Source: an uncultured Paracoccaceae bacterium (lineage in GTDB: Bacteria; Pseudomonadota; Alphaproteobacteria; Rhodobacterales; Rhodobacteraceae). Taken from it: a stretch of 45,350 nucleotides of DNA. The position numbers were made by a program, and so were the translations under genes. The notes under the pieces were generated by a model. It did not search any database and had not been told where the DNA came from. It saw nothing but the letters and a program-made list of their open reading frames with translations. The stretch lies in assembly GCA_947489325.1 (NCBI GenBank), contig CANLDA010000023.1:1-45350 (forward strand). Direction: 5' to 3'. Below are positions 14,808 to 23,273 of this stretch, in pieces (positions within the stretch are counted from its first letter, which is position 1; the number at the start of each line of letters is the position of its first letter).

Positions 14808-15185
14808 TTACTTGAGCTCGACTTCAGCGCCTGCTTCTTCGAGCTTTTTCTTGATCTCTTCGGCTTCATCCTTAGAGACTTGTTCTTTCACGGCTTTGCC
14901 GCCTGCTTCAACCAATTCCTTGGCTTCTTTCAGACCCAGACCAGTGATGCCGCGAACTTCTTTGATCACGTTGATCTTTTTGTCGCCAGCGGACTTCAAG
15001 ATCACGTCAAATTCAGTTTGCTCTTCTGCAGCTGCGCCACCTGCATCAGCAGGGCCAGCCATCATTACGGCGCCGCCAGCTGCGGGCTCGATGCCATACT
15101 CGTCTTTGAGGATGGTTTTCAGTTCTTGTGCTTCCAGCAGGGTCAGACCCACGATGCTTTCGGCAAGTGCTTTCAGATCAGCCAT
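14808..15185 (-). CDS. rplL: 50S ribosomal protein L7/L12
   Basis: A 125-residue stalk protein that recruits and stimulates translation GTPases. An N-terminal dimerisation part ([20 protein letters not shown]) is joined by an Ala/Gly-rich hinge (near residues 40-52) to the C-terminal domain ending [11 protein letters not shown] chose ATG 15185, preceded by GGAAAGAG; an in-frame upstream extension of 15 codons is not like the family. It follows rplJ by 71 bases. Confidence 0.98.
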   Translation of the reverse strand: MADLKALAESIVGLTLLEAQELKTILKDEYGIEPAAGGAVMMAGPADAGGAAAEEQTEFDVILKSAGDKKINVIKEVRGITGLGLKEAKELVEAGGKAVKEQVSKDEAEEIKKKLEEAGAEVELK

Positions 15186-15256
15186 TTTAGACTCTTTCCG
15201 TTTTTCCAAATGTGTTCCAACGTTGGGCATTCACCCTACGCGGCTTAACAAGTTGC

Positions 15257-15775
15257 TTACGCAGCCTCTGCCCGTTCCTCAACGGTGGACAGAATGCTTG
15301 CGATATTCGAAGCAGGTGCGCCAATTGCGCCCGCGATGTTGGAGGCAGGTGCGCCAATGCAACCAACGATCGAAGCAATAAGCTCGTCGCGAGAAGGCAT
15401 TTTCGACACGGCTTCCACGCCGGCACGATCAAGAGCGTTTTCACCCATTGCACCGCCAAGGATTACAAAACTTTTGTTTTCCTTAGCGAAGTCCTCGGCA
15501 ACCTTGGCCGCAGCCACAGGATCCTCGGAATAGGTCAAAACAGTCATACCTGTCAGGTAATCAGCGATGCTTTCGCAAGGCTTACCATCAAGGGCGATTT
15601 TGGCGAGCCTGTTCTTGGCGACACGAACAGCACCACCCGCATCACGAGCACGTGCGCGAAGGTCCTGCATGTCAGCAACTGTAAGTCCCGCGTAGTGGGC
15701 AACCACTACAACGCCAGAGCTGTCAAAGATTTGGCCGAGTTCTTCGACCAGTTTCTCTTTTTGTGCTCTATCCAC
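15257..15775 (-). CDS. rplJ: 50S ribosomal protein L10
   Basis: A 172-residue protein that anchors the L7/L12 stalk to 23S rRNA. The beginning [17 protein letters not shown] is family-like, as is the Ala-rich C-terminal helix that binds L7/L12 dimers. The start is GTG at 15775 with GGAG eight bases upstream; the longer open frame adds 21 residues read from the leader and is not supported. It is first of the rplJL–rpoBC unit. In many bacteria an L10–L12 complex binds the leader to repress the operon, and hairpins are present upstream here. Confidence 0.97.
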   Translation of the reverse strand: MDRAQKEKLVEELGQIFDSSGVVVVAHYAGLTVADMQDLRARARDAGGAVRVAKNRLAKIALDGKPCESIADYLTGMTVLTYSEDPVAAAKVAEDFAKENKSFVILGGAMGENALDRAGVEAVSKMPSRDELIASIVGCIGAPASNIAGAIGAPASNIASILSTVEERAEAA

Positions 15776-16076
15776 AGTTTCACTCCAAGTATGGGGGCGA
15801 ACCCCCGGCTCAATTAAGCCCGCATAAATGCGGACCATCTCAGTCCATTTTCAGGGAATTAGCCAAAACGCCCCAGTGTAACACAAAGGGTTATTCTTGC
15901 ATCTCCCATCTCAGAAAGGAAATTAAGGCTTACGCCACCCTTCGTCTCGGACAGAAGACTCACTCTGGAAAGTCCTCGGTGAATCAGGGGGCACACATAA
16001 TACCGAATTCGGGAATTGCCAAGAGGGATTTTGCCCTCCACTCAGAACGTTTTGATCCGAGGGCTCTCCCCCGCTC
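15776..16076 (-). promoter_or_regulatory. rplJ leader and promoter region
   Basis: About 300 bases without a gene. Close to rplJ there are two hairpins, GGGGG/CCCCC with a TTCG loop (15793-15806) and CCGCAT/ATGCGG (15820-15833), a candidate for L10-dependent control. Further upstream TTGGCA followed after about 17 bases by TATGTG is a possible promoter (around 15995-16025). An own promoter is needed because rplA ends in a terminator and unrelated genes separate rplKA from rplJL. Confidence 0.45.
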
Positions 16077-16847
16077 CTAACGCAGTTGACGCTTGAGCTC
16101 CAGAAGCGTCATCCGATCCTCTGGCATAGGGGAAATCTTGCCGCTTTGAACGGCGTCTTGCACCTTGTCTACAAAGACATCTGGTTGATCAGGAGACAGA
16201 TCAATCAGATCATCCACAGCATATTGCCACCATGCCAATACCTTCATGCGGGCAATCATCTTTTCCGGGAAACGATATTTCAAAATTTGGGCAGGCGTGC
16301 CACCAACCACAGCATAATCAGGCACATCCTTGGTTATGACGGAACGCGCCGCAAGAACCGCACCATCGCCAACAGTCACCCCTTGCCGAATAAGCACATC
16401 ATCCCCAATCCAAACATCATTGCCGATGGTCACCGGGTCTCGCTCTGCTTGAAAGGGAACCTGATGATTCAAATTCTCACGCGCCCCTCCCCACTGCAAA
16501 AACTTGCGTGGGCCATAAAAGACTGGACTAGAAGACACGCGATCAATCGGATGGGTATTCACCATCACAGATAACCCAGCGCCAATCGAACAGTACCGAC
16601 CGATGCGCGAGACATCATGACAAAATCCATGGGCATAGCTATACGCCCCAAGTGGCATGAACCCTCTTCGATTGTGATTGCTCCAACATTCAAACCCATA
16701 GGGCATATTGGGGAACACATAGGTTGAGCCAGTCAATCCAGACACATCTATTCTGATGCCAACACCCCGAAGGCGTTTGATCTGCTTTGCGTCCAATTCA
16801 ATACCCATGCCTGTCTTCACTACCTTTTCTGAAATGCGTTCCTGCAT
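16077..16847 (-). CDS. Left-handed beta-helix acetyltransferase (CatB/Vat-like)
   Basis: A 256-residue hexapeptide-repeat acyltransferase. Repeats of [LIV]-G-x-x-x are seen in VTIGNDVWIGDDVLIRQGVT and in GDGAVLAARSVI. VVGGTPAQILKYRFPEKMI closes the family domain and NTHPIDR contains the His expected at the active site. Such enzymes transfer acetyl from acetyl-CoA to sugars or small antibiotics; the long N-terminal part and the nearby glycosyltransferase make modification of a surface sugar the simpler guess. The start is uncertain: ATG 16847 lies next to GGGTGGGAGG, while GTG 16856 adds three residues. It lies between rplJ and the copy 3 glycosyltransferase, divergent from the latter. Confidence 0.8.
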   Translation of the reverse strand: MQERISEKVVKTGMGIELDAKQIKRLRGVGIRIDVSGLTGSTYVFPNMPYGFECWSNHNRRGFMPLGAYSYAHGFCHDVSRIGRYCSIGAGLSVMVNTHPIDRVSSSPVFYGPRKFLQWGGARENLNHQVPFQAERDPVTIGNDVWIGDDVLIRQGVTVGDGAVLAARSVITKDVPDYAVVGGTPAQILKYRFPEKMIARMKVLAWWQYAVDDLIDLSPDQPDVFVDKVQDAVQSGKISPMPEDRMTLLELKRQLR

Positions 16848-16962
16848 GCCTCCCACCCAAAGATGACAACTGGTGAGATATTTACTTATTATGTAGAATT
16901 TTTATTACCTTGCCATCCCAGTGTGGCATACTCGGTGAAAATCTACAGGTGAGGGCATACTT

Positions 16963-17913
16963 ATGCGCGTTTTCGGGTATATCAGGTTTTCTTTTTTTGG
17001 GCGCAACGACACCAAGATCGGGCGCACGATGACAGACGAGCTAGAGCGTTTCAATACACTCTATGATCCCATCCGAATGAAAGAACGGTTCTATTTCTTT
17101 GAGAACATCACCATTCCATCGCTTAAGACGCAGACCGATCAGGATTTTAAAATCATTGTGGTTTCCTCTCATGTCATGCCCGATGAACACAAAACCCGCC
17201 TTGAAGACATCTGCGCAGAGGTGCCCCAGATCGAAGTGATGTACAGTGATGCGGAACACATCACCTATGCGTTGAACCCCAAGATCGAGGAATTGACGGC
17301 AGACATCAAAGAAAAGACCCTTCATTTCCGGCTTGATGATGATGATGCGATCTGCACACAGATGATCGCCATGTTGAAAAAGGCTGGGCAGCGGTGCAAA
17401 CCCAATGACCTAATCACCTTTCCTCGGGGCTTTTACCTCGCCTCGGACGAAGAAAAGTCCTACGTTCTGCGCAAATTTGAACCCTATATCGCCATTGCTT
17501 GGGCCTTGGTGAACGGCCCCGGCCAGATCCGCAATCCCTATCAAGGGAAACATGGCTCTCATTATTCGAGTACACCCTCCTATATGGACCCCACACCCTA
17601 TGCGTATATTCACGTGGCCCATGATAGTTCGGACACAAAAGCCAAGCAGGATCGAAAACTGCGTCGCGCCCTGGCCTTTGACACCACTTACGGAAGCGAA
17701 CGTGCAATGAAACGCACAGAACAACTTATTCAGCGTAACTTTCCCGGCTTTTCAACTGAGCGACTTGAACAGATCATCGCCAATGCACCGGGGCGCAAAC
17801 GCTCCAAGTCCAAGGTAGAAATTGAACGTCCTGACGATCTGCCCGCGGACGCCCCAACGCCAGAGGTCTCAGTAACACGCAAAAAACGCAGCGCCACAAA
17901 AGCGGCAGAGTAA
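16963..17913 (+). CDS. Putative glycosyltransferase (rhamnosyltransferase-like family), copy 3
   Basis: A 316-residue third member of the family seen at 3490 and 5168. Shared blocks are VFGYIRFSF at the start, FFENITIPSLKTQTDQDFKI (residues 45-64) and FRLDDDDAI (DDDD at 125-128). Unlike the other two it carries an extra C-terminal tail of about 45 residues, rich in Lys, Arg and Pro (from about GRKRSKSKVEIE onward), possibly disordered. GGTGAGGG precedes the ATG at a normal distance. It is divergent from the acetyltransferase and convergent with rplA across a shared terminator. Sugar donor and acceptor are unknown. Confidence 0.75.
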   Translation: MRVFGYIRFSFFGRNDTKIGRTMTDELERFNTLYDPIRMKERFYFFENITIPSLKTQTDQDFKIIVVSSHVMPDEHKTRLEDICAEVPQIEVMYSDAEHITYALNPKIEELTADIKEKTLHFRLDDDDAICTQMIAMLKKAGQRCKPNDLITFPRGFYLASDEEKSYVLRKFEPYIAIAWALVNGPGQIRNPYQGKHGSHYSSTPSYMDPTPYAYIHVAHDSSDTKAKQDRKLRRALAFDTTYGSERAMKRTEQLIQRNFPGFSTERLEQIIANAPGRKRSKSKVEIERPDDLPADAPTPEVSVTRKKRSATKAAE

Positions 17914-17936
17914 ATAATCAGAATACCAAACAAACA

Positions 17937-17966
17937 AAAGGCCCGCTCAAACGAGCGGGCCTTTTT
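17937..17966. terminator. Bidirectional terminator between rplA and the copy 3 glycosyltransferase
   Basis: Stem GCCCGCTC/GAGCGGGC with a 4-base AAAC loop, extended by AAAAG and CTTTTTT. The A-run on one side and T-run on the other suit termination in both directions. It ends rplKA, separating them from rplJL. Confidence 0.9.
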
Positions 17967-17987
17967 TAAATTTTGTGATCCGAAAGC

Positions 17988-18689
17988 TTAAGCTTCGGCA
18001 GATGCATTATCAACGTTGATAGAAACGCCTGGACCCATGCTGGAGCTCAGAGACACTTTCTTAACGTATGCGCCTTTTGCACCCGCTGGGCGTGCCTTAA
18101 GAAGTGCGCCCATGAAGGCACGAACATTTTCGACCAGCTTAGCTTCGTCAAAGGATGCTTTGCCGACGCCTGCGTGTACAACACCGGCTTTTTCAGCTTT
18201 GAACTGAACTTCGCCGCCTTTGGCGTTTTGTACAGCTTGCGCCACATCCATGGTCACTGTGCCGACTTTTGGGTTTGGCATCAGGTTACGTGGACCCAAA
18301 ACTTTACCCAAACGACCAACAACTGGCATCATGTCAGGAGTTGCAATGCAGCGATCAAAGTCGATGGTGCCGCCTTGAATGATCTCCATCAGATCCTCTG
18401 CGCCAACGATGTCTGCGCCAGCAGCCTGAGCTTCTTCAGCTTTAGGGCCACGTGCAAAGACAGCAACACGAACAGTTTTACCGGTGCCGTTAGGCAGACC
18501 AACAACGCCACGAACCATTTGATCCGCGTGACGTGGGTCAACACCCAAGCACACTGCGATTTCTACAGTTTCGTCGAATTTGGCTGTTGCCGAGCCTTTG
18601 ACCAATGCAACAGCTTCTTCGATCGTAACGTTATCTTTACCAGCGAACGCTTCACGCGCCGCGGTTGTACGCTTACCAAATTTAGCCAT
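17988..18689 (-). CDS. rplA: 50S ribosomal protein L1
   Basis: A 233-residue protein of the ribosomal L1 stalk that helps release E-site t[18 protein letters not shown] begins the protein and the signature [10 protein letters not shown] with [10 protein letters not shown] is present. Its ATG overlaps the rplK stop by one base, so the two are translationally coupled. It is followed by a strong terminator rather than by rplJ. Confidence 0.99.
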   Translation of the reverse strand: MAKFGKRTTAAREAFAGKDNVTIEEAVALVKGSATAKFDETVEIAVCLGVDPRHADQMVRGVVGLPNGTGKTVRVAVFARGPKAEEAQAAGADIVGAEDLMEIIQGGTIDFDRCIATPDMMPVVGRLGKVLGPRNLMPNPKVGTVTMDVAQAVQNAKGGEVQFKAEKAGVVHAGVGKASFDEAKLVENVRAFMGALLKARPAGAKGAYVKKVSLSSSMGPGVSINVDNASAEA

Positions 18690-19114
18690 TACTTCACCTC
18701 GATGCCCATAGAACGCGCGGAACCAAGGATAATCTGCATTGCAGCCTCGATATCGGTGGCGTTCAGATCTTGCATTTTCGCTTCTGCGATCTCTTTTACC
18801 TGCTTGCTGGTAACGGAACCTACGGTCTCACGACCGGGGGTTTTCGCGCCAGACTTCAGCTTGGCAGCCTTTTTCAGGTAGTAAGACGCAGGAGGCGTCT
18901 TGATGTCCATAGTGAAGGACTTATCCTGATAATAGGTGATCACAGTTGGGCAAGGTGCACCCGGTTCCAGATCCTGTGTCTTAGCGTTAAACGCTTTACA
19001 GAATTCCATGATGTTAATGCCGCGCTGACCCAGCGCCGGACCTACCGGCGGAGATGGGTTTGCTTGACCGGCTTTAACTTGCAGCTTCATTTTACCTGCG
19101 AGCTTCTTGGCCAT
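18689..19114 (-). CDS. rplK: 50S ribosomal protein L11
   Basis: A 141-residue protein of the GTPase-associated centre. The N-terminal part has the Pro-rich [20 protein letters not shown] segment where thiostrepton-type contacts occur, and the C-terminal rRNA-binding domain ends with [11 protein letters not shown]. It follows nusG by 106 bases, a spacer with no gene or clear terminator, and is coupled to rplA. Confidence 0.99.
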   Translation of the reverse strand: MAKKLAGKMKLQVKAGQANPSPPVGPALGQRGINIMEFCKAFNAKTQDLEPGAPCPTVITYYQDKSFTMDIKTPPASYYLKKAAKLKSGAKTPGRETVGSVTSKQVKEIAEAKMQDLNATDIEAAMQIILGSARSMGIEVK

Positions 19115-19220
19115 TGACCTTTTCCTTTTCCAACACCCTTAGAACGCGTTCCTTGGGCACTTATGTTGTGTGGTCTGGTCCGGGTGCCGCGGCCCCCTCG
19201 CCTCCCACGCTCTTCTCACA

Positions 19221-19754
19221 TCAGACCTGTTTGGTGACCTGAGTGAATTCCAATTCGACCGGGGTTTCCCGGCCAAAGATAGACACCGTCACCTTCAGGC
19301 GCTGGTTGTCTTCGTCCACCTCTTCGACCATTCCGTCGAAATCTTCGAATGGACCGTCGTTAACTTTAACCTTCTCACCCACTTCATAATGGATCAATGT
19401 GCGCGGCGCTTCTTCGCCTTCCTGCACGCGGTTCAGCATTGCGTTTGCTTCGGCATCACGCATCGGCATAGGTCGCCCTTGCGGGCCCAAAAAGCCAGTG
19501 ACGCGGTTGATAGAGTTGATCAGGTGATAACCCCGGTCAGACATCTCCATACGCACCAGAACATACCCCGGCATAAACCGGCGTTCGGTGGTAACTTTCT
19601 TACCGCGGCGTATCTCGATGACTTCTTCGGTTGGGACCAGAACTTCTTCGATCTGATCTTCCAGCCCTTGTTCAATCACCGACTGCCGGATCTGTTCAGC
19701 GATCTTTTTCTCGAAGTTCGAGAGCACGCTCACTGAATACCACCGTTTCGCCAT
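19221..19754 (-). CDS. nusG: Transcription termination/antitermination factor NusG
   Basis: A 177-residue RNA polymerase clamp-binding factor that aids elongation and Rho action and links transcription to translation. The NGN domain begins [20 protein letters not shown] and includes [12 protein letters not shown]; the KOW motif is [20 protein letters not shown] in the C-terminal third. AGGTR-like spacing is normal. It lies downstream of secE after an unusually long 280-base spacer. Confidence 0.98.
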   Translation of the reverse strand: MAKRWYSVSVLSNFEKKIAEQIRQSVIEQGLEDQIEEVLVPTEEVIEIRRGKKVTTERRFMPGYVLVRMEMSDRGYHLINSINRVTGFLGPQGRPMPMRDAEANAMLNRVQEGEEAPRTLIHYEVGEKVKVNDGPFEDFDGMVEEVDEDNQRLKVTVSIFGRETPVELEFTQVTKQV

Positions 19755-20034
19755 CTGGTTGCTCTTTCCCGTTGTTTATTCAGCAAACGCCGAATTCTTC
19801 AAATTTCTCAACGCCTTGTCAGGCCAGCCCGGAACAAAAAATCGGCGCGCAACTCGAATCGCCGCACGCCATTTCCGGAAAGTTGGCTTGAACTACCCCC
19901 AGATGTGTTTGAATTCAAGGGCTTTTGCATTGTGACTCGACATCAATTTCACATGTCTACACAAGATCGAACACCGAGCGTATCATTACATTCGCTCTGG
20001 ATATTTCCAAAAATCATATATTCGGAGAATTGAC
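19755..20034 (-). promoter_or_regulatory. secE–nusG spacer with possible attenuator
   Basis: No gene is seen in these 280 bases. On the minus strand a CGGCG/CGCCG stem (19843-19864) is followed by ATTTTTT (about 19834-19841), the shape of a weak terminator or attenuator before nusG. An inverted CTTGAA/TTCAAG pair lies a little upstream. Control of nusG by this hairpin is inference. Confidence 0.35.
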
Positions 20035-20232
20035 CTAGCCAAACCAGCTCAGGATACCCTGAAGCCCGCTGCGGATGACCAGATCAACCAAGGCAAAGAA
20101 AATCCCGGTCAGCGCGGCCATGATGAAAACCATGACGGTTGTCAGCAGCACTTCGCGACGGGTCGGCCAAGCAACTTTGGACACTTCTGCGCGCACTTGC
20201 TGAACGAATGTAAGCGGATTGGTTTTGGCCAT
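20035..20232 (-). CDS. secE: Preprotein translocase subunit SecE
   Basis: A 65-residue single-span member of the SecYEG channel. The amphipathic N-terminal part contains FVQQVRAEVSKVAWPTRREV, the SecE signature, followed by one membrane helix (TTVMVFIMAALTGIFFALVD). The second ATG at 20232 fits the AGAAG site better; an ATG two codons earlier is possible. It is the short one-helix form usual in alphaproteobacteria. Confidence 0.96.
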   Translation of the reverse strand: MAKTNPLTFVQQVRAEVSKVAWPTRREVLLTTVMVFIMAALTGIFFALVDLVIRSGLQGILSWFG

Positions 20233-20313
20233 GGTCATTCTTCTTTATCTCGATCAACCGCTCACATACGCCGGCTGCACGGCTAATTCAAGGGCAAGCG
20301 CACGAATATCGCT

Positions 20314-20787
20314 TCACTGATGTGCTGCCATGCCTGCCGATGCCTTTTGTGAGCCATGTCTGCACGCTGCAATCCAAACCATTTCATGCAATGCAAATTG
20401 ATAACACCATGTCGCAACAGATAAATACGAATCGCGTGCGCGCTCTGGACCAACAATCAAAGACAGGACCAAAAACAAAAGCACTATCCAAACACCCAAC
20501 CAATAGATCAACATCGGCTGCATGATCAGAACCGTCACAAGGAGAATCAACACGACAAACCTTGGCCCCGGTCGCGTGGGCAGATGTTCGGCTGGCATGT
20601 CTTGCGCGGCTTCCTTATCAATGAACATGTCAGGCGCACATTTACGCATAAACGCCTCAACCCTGCTTTCGGTCTGCATCGGCTTTGTCGTCTCTGCAAC
20701 CTGTTGCGTCCGCAGTTCATATTCTGCTTCTATCTCAGACCGCTGAAACGTTGCTTTCTTGCCCAATAGATCACATTTCACGCTCAT
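20314..20787 (-). CDS. Hypothetical small membrane protein
   Basis: I do not recognise a family. The 157-residue product has a charged N-terminal half of about 75 residues (MSVKCDLLGKKATFQRSEIE onward), then two adjacent hydrophobic helices (about 78-118, through FVVLILLVTVLIMQPMLIYW) and a short C-terminal part with Trp, Cys and His. ATG 20787 follows GGGAGACAGGT and is preferred over an earlier in-frame ATG at 20817. It lies between tRNA-Trp and secE on the same strand. Upstream (20801-20863) are three TTAAC motifs of unknown meaning. Confidence 0.7.
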   Translation of the reverse strand: MSVKCDLLGKKATFQRSEIEAEYELRTQQVAETTKPMQTESRVEAFMRKCAPDMFIDKEAAQDMPAEHLPTRPGPRFVVLILLVTVLIMQPMLIYWLGVWIVLLFLVLSLIVGPERARDSYLSVATWCYQFALHEMVWIAACRHGSQKASAGMAAHQ

Positions 20788-20926
20788 ACCTGTCTCCCTC
20801 GTTAACTTCGCGGACATCTCTCCGATTTCGCGGCAATGATTAACAAAAGATTACGTTAACAAAGCGGACCATTTTGAGGCCGCATCGCGACGACATTTTG
20901 GCGGTCAGTAACAGATATGTGAGATT

Positions 20927-21002
20927 TGGCAGGGGCAGAAGGGTTCGAACCCTCGACCTACGGTTTTGGAGACCGTCGCTCTACCAGCTGAGCTATACCC
21001 CT
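20927..21002 (-). tRNA. trpT: tRNA-Trp (anticodon CCA)
   Basis: A 76-nt tRNA. Acceptor AGGGGTA pairs with TGCCCCT; the D arm is GCTCAGCTGGTAGAGC; the anticodon stem ACGGT/ACCGT encloses loop CTCCAAA with anticodon CCA; the T loop is TTCGAAC. The discriminator is G and CCA is encoded. One G-T wobble sits in the T stem. Its place before secE-nusG is widely conserved in alphaproteobacteria. Confidence 0.98.
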
Positions 21003-21015
21003 AAGGCCGAGTGAG

Positions 21016-21044
21016 GGATTAAGACACCTGCACGCATTGTGCAA
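21016..21044 (-). promoter_or_regulatory. Candidate promoter of tRNA-Trp
   Basis: On the minus strand TTGCAC (21044-21039), 17 bases, then TAATCC (21021-21016). It lies just upstream of the tRNA 5' end. The hexamers match the consensus only partly. The remaining bases to 21,201 hold nothing else that I can support, apart from a CCCCAG/CTGGGG inverted repeat near 21,097-21,136. Confidence 0.4.
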
Positions 21045-21201
21045 GATGGTTTTGTACAGTTTTGACAGAAATCATACACAAGTGTTGTTACAGATCCCCC
21101 AGCACAGGCTTTTCCTCAGAGGAATTCACCCTGGGGACAACCATCTCCTGCCGCGAAATCATCGACACAACATCAGCGACGCGCACAAATGCGATTATAG
21201 A

Positions 21202-22131
21202 TTAGGTCTGATAGGAAGGGCGCGTCAAAGATGCGCACCGTTTGATTAACATCCCACGAAAAAGCTCTACCTCCGGAACAAGCGCGCTGCTTGTCTCCGG
21301 CGTGACCAGATACAGCCCTTGCTTTGAGGGCACCGATAAAGGCGCGGCCCGTACGAGAACACCAAGATCAAGAAAATGCGCAGCCAGTGTTTCTGTCAGC
21401 AAACACAAATGCGATCCAGTCGCTGAAAGCGAGGCTGCAGCAACCGAACTGTCTGTCAGCACGGACTTACGTTTATGTTGGGCTTCGCCAACTACCCCGT
21501 TCTGGCGGAAAAATTCCCCCCATTGGTCTTCGACCCCTGTGACGTGAATAAGTGGCTGGTTTGCCAATACGCGCGCCGAAACCGTGTTGGGAAGCTGGGA
21601 AAACGCGGAATCTGAACACAAAGGAATCAGAGTTTCCTGAAACAATAATTCCGCCTTGTATCCCGGCCAATGTCCGCATCCTAAGCGTAACTCAATATCT
21701 GTTTCATCTGCCGCCAAGCGATCTGTCCAGACGGAACTATTGAGCCGCACTTCTATATCTGGATAGCTTTGTGAGAATTCGCTTACCAAATCAGGCAACC
21801 AAATCGCGGCATATGACAATGGCGCCCGAATGGTCAGCCGCCCTGAGTGGCGTGCGCCAAAGATGCTGGTTGTTGCCCCCAGAATTTCAGCAAAGGCGCT
21901 GCGCACCGAAGGCAAATACGCCTTGCCATTTTCTGTCAATCGCAGACCGCGCGGCAACCGCTCAAACAGAGCATATCCAAGATGATGCTCTAGCGCCCTA
22001 ACACGATGACTGATGGCTGATTGCGACAAATGCAATTCGTCGGCCGCCGCCATAAAGTTCTCGTTCCGCGCCGCCGCCTCAAAGGCTTGAAGAGCAGGCA
22101 ATGGGGGCAAGCCCGTGAATTTTTCAGGCAT
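21202..22131 (-). CDS. LysR-type transcriptional regulator (GcvA-like)
   Basis: A 309-residue regulator. The N-terminal winged helix-turn-helix covers about residues 7-66 and includes LHLSQSAISHRVRALEHHLG; the start LPPLPALQAFEAAARNENF is typical of the GcvA/AmpR-like branch. The remainder is a periplasmic-binding-protein-like effector domain. It is divergent from the dehydrogenase at 22240 with 108 bases between, the usual layout for a LysR regulator and its target. The effector is unknown. Confidence 0.9.
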   Translation of the reverse strand: MPEKFTGLPPLPALQAFEAAARNENFMAAADELHLSQSAISHRVRALEHHLGYALFERLPRGLRLTENGKAYLPSVRSAFAEILGATTSIFGARHSGRLTIRAPLSYAAIWLPDLVSEFSQSYPDIEVRLNSSVWTDRLAADETDIELRLGCGHWPGYKAELLFQETLIPLCSDSAFSQLPNTVSARVLANQPLIHVTGVEDQWGEFFRQNGVVGEAQHKRKSVLTDSSVAAASLSATGSHLCLLTETLAAHFLDLGVLVRAAPLSVPSKQGLYLVTPETSSALVPEVELFRGMLIKRCASLTRPSYQT

Positions 22132-22239
22132 TCAGCCTCCAACTATTTAATGCCTTAGGGGCTTAAGAGTTCTTTTGACTGTTTCAAAGACTTGTACCAT
22201 CGTCAACGTCAAAGCAAACCAATGAGAGGATGTGACGCA

Positions 22240-23208
22240 ATGCGCGTTGGATTTATTGGACTAGGAAACGTAGGGGCCAAGCTGTCAGGCAGCCTGTTGC
22301 GTAACGGATTTGATGTCATGGTCAGGGATACAGACAAAAGCGCGGCGCAGGCTCTGCTGGATCAGGGCGCAGTCTGGGCAGACAGCGGGCGCGAGATGGC
22401 TGAGGCTTGCGACGTTGTAATTACTTGCCTGCCCTCCCCAGTTGTTTCTGCCAAAGTTCTGGAAGAAGACGGCGGTGTTTTGGAAGGCATCACCGCAGGC
22501 AAAATCTGGCTCGAGATGTCCACGACCGAGGCTGAAGATGTACAACGCCTTGGTGCCCTCGTAGAAGCCAAGGGCGGCATCGCCATAGACAGCCCTGTTT
22601 CCGGCGGGTGTCACCGTGCATCAACTGGCAATATCGCCATTTTTGCAGGCGGCAAGCGTGAGGCCTTTGAAAAGGTTCTGCCTCTGCTGGCGACAATGGG
22701 CCGCCAGATCGTGCACACCGGGAAACTGGGCACGGCATCGATTTTGAAAGTCATCACCAATTATCTGGCAGGTGTGCAATTGGTCTCCACTGGCGAGGCC
22801 TTTATGGTTGCCAAAAAGGCAGGCATTGATCTGGCAGTGGCCTATGACGCCATCCGGGTCAGCTCTGGCAATTCGTTTGTGCATGAAACTGAAGGGCAAC
22901 TGATCCTGAACGGCAGCTACAACATCAACTTCACCATGGATCACGAGGTCAAGGATGTGACCTTATTTGATAATCTAGCCAAATCCTATGATGTGCCGGT
23001 TGAGCTGTCGCCTGTCTGTGTGGCTGCGATGGAAGATGGCCTAAAACGGTTTGGCCCACGAGTTTGGTCCTCTCAGGTGGTCAAACGATTGGAAGATGAC
23101 TGTGGCGAAAATTTACGCGCGCCGGGCTTTCCCGAATATCTGGTCGATCATGAACCCGAAGAAAAAGGCGCAGAAGTCGTTGTGACGCACCGGGGCTCAT
23201 ACGAATAA
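22240..23208 (+). CDS. NAD(P)-dependent beta-hydroxyacid dehydrogenase (3-hydroxyisobutyrate dehydrogenase family)
   Basis: A 322-residue oxidoreductase. The N-terminal Rossmann fold has GFIGLGNVG (residues 4-12), SPVSGG lies near residue 120, and the catalytic Lys is Lys170 in ILKVITNYLAG. The C-terminal domain is all helical. Family members oxidise 3-hydroxyisobutyrate, tartronate semialdehyde or sulfolactaldehyde-type substrates; the substrate cannot be assigned here. I start at ATG 22240, preceded by GAGAGGA, although the frame is open 16 codons further. It is divergent from a LysR gene, which probably controls it, and is closed by a terminator at 23,230. Confidence 0.85.
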   Translation: MRVGFIGLGNVGAKLSGSLLRNGFDVMVRDTDKSAAQALLDQGAVWADSGREMAEACDVVITCLPSPVVSAKVLEEDGGVLEGITAGKIWLEMSTTEAEDVQRLGALVEAKGGIAIDSPVSGGCHRASTGNIAIFAGGKREAFEKVLPLLATMGRQIVHTGKLGTASILKVITNYLAGVQLVSTGEAFMVAKKAGIDLAVAYDAIRVSSGNSFVHETEGQLILNGSYNINFTMDHEVKDVTLFDNLAKSYDVPVELSPVCVAAMEDGLKRFGPRVWSSQVVKRLEDDCGENLRAPGFPEYLVDHEPEEKGAEVVVTHRGSYE

Positions 23209-23227
23209 GGCAATGGCCATTAACAAC

Positions 23228-23255
23228 AAAAGGCGCCCCACGGGGCGCCTTTCTT
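23228..23255. terminator. Terminator between dehydrogenase and protease genes
   Basis: Stem AAAGGCGCCCC/GGGGCGCCTTT with a very short loop; an A-run on one side and TTTCTT on the other. It lies between two convergent genes and may serve both. Confidence 0.85.
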
Positions 23256-23273
23256 CACTAAATATGATGCCAT

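Noticed and set aside
14579-14869. Frame of 96 codons in the rplL–rpoB spacer
   Set aside because: It runs through the hairpins, overlaps the rplL end and looks like no known protein; the spacer is better read as regulatory.
20801-20863. TTAAC motifs before the small membrane protein as CtrA sites
   Set aside because: The spacing between TTAA halves is 12 bases and more, not the 7 required; kept only as a note on the gene.
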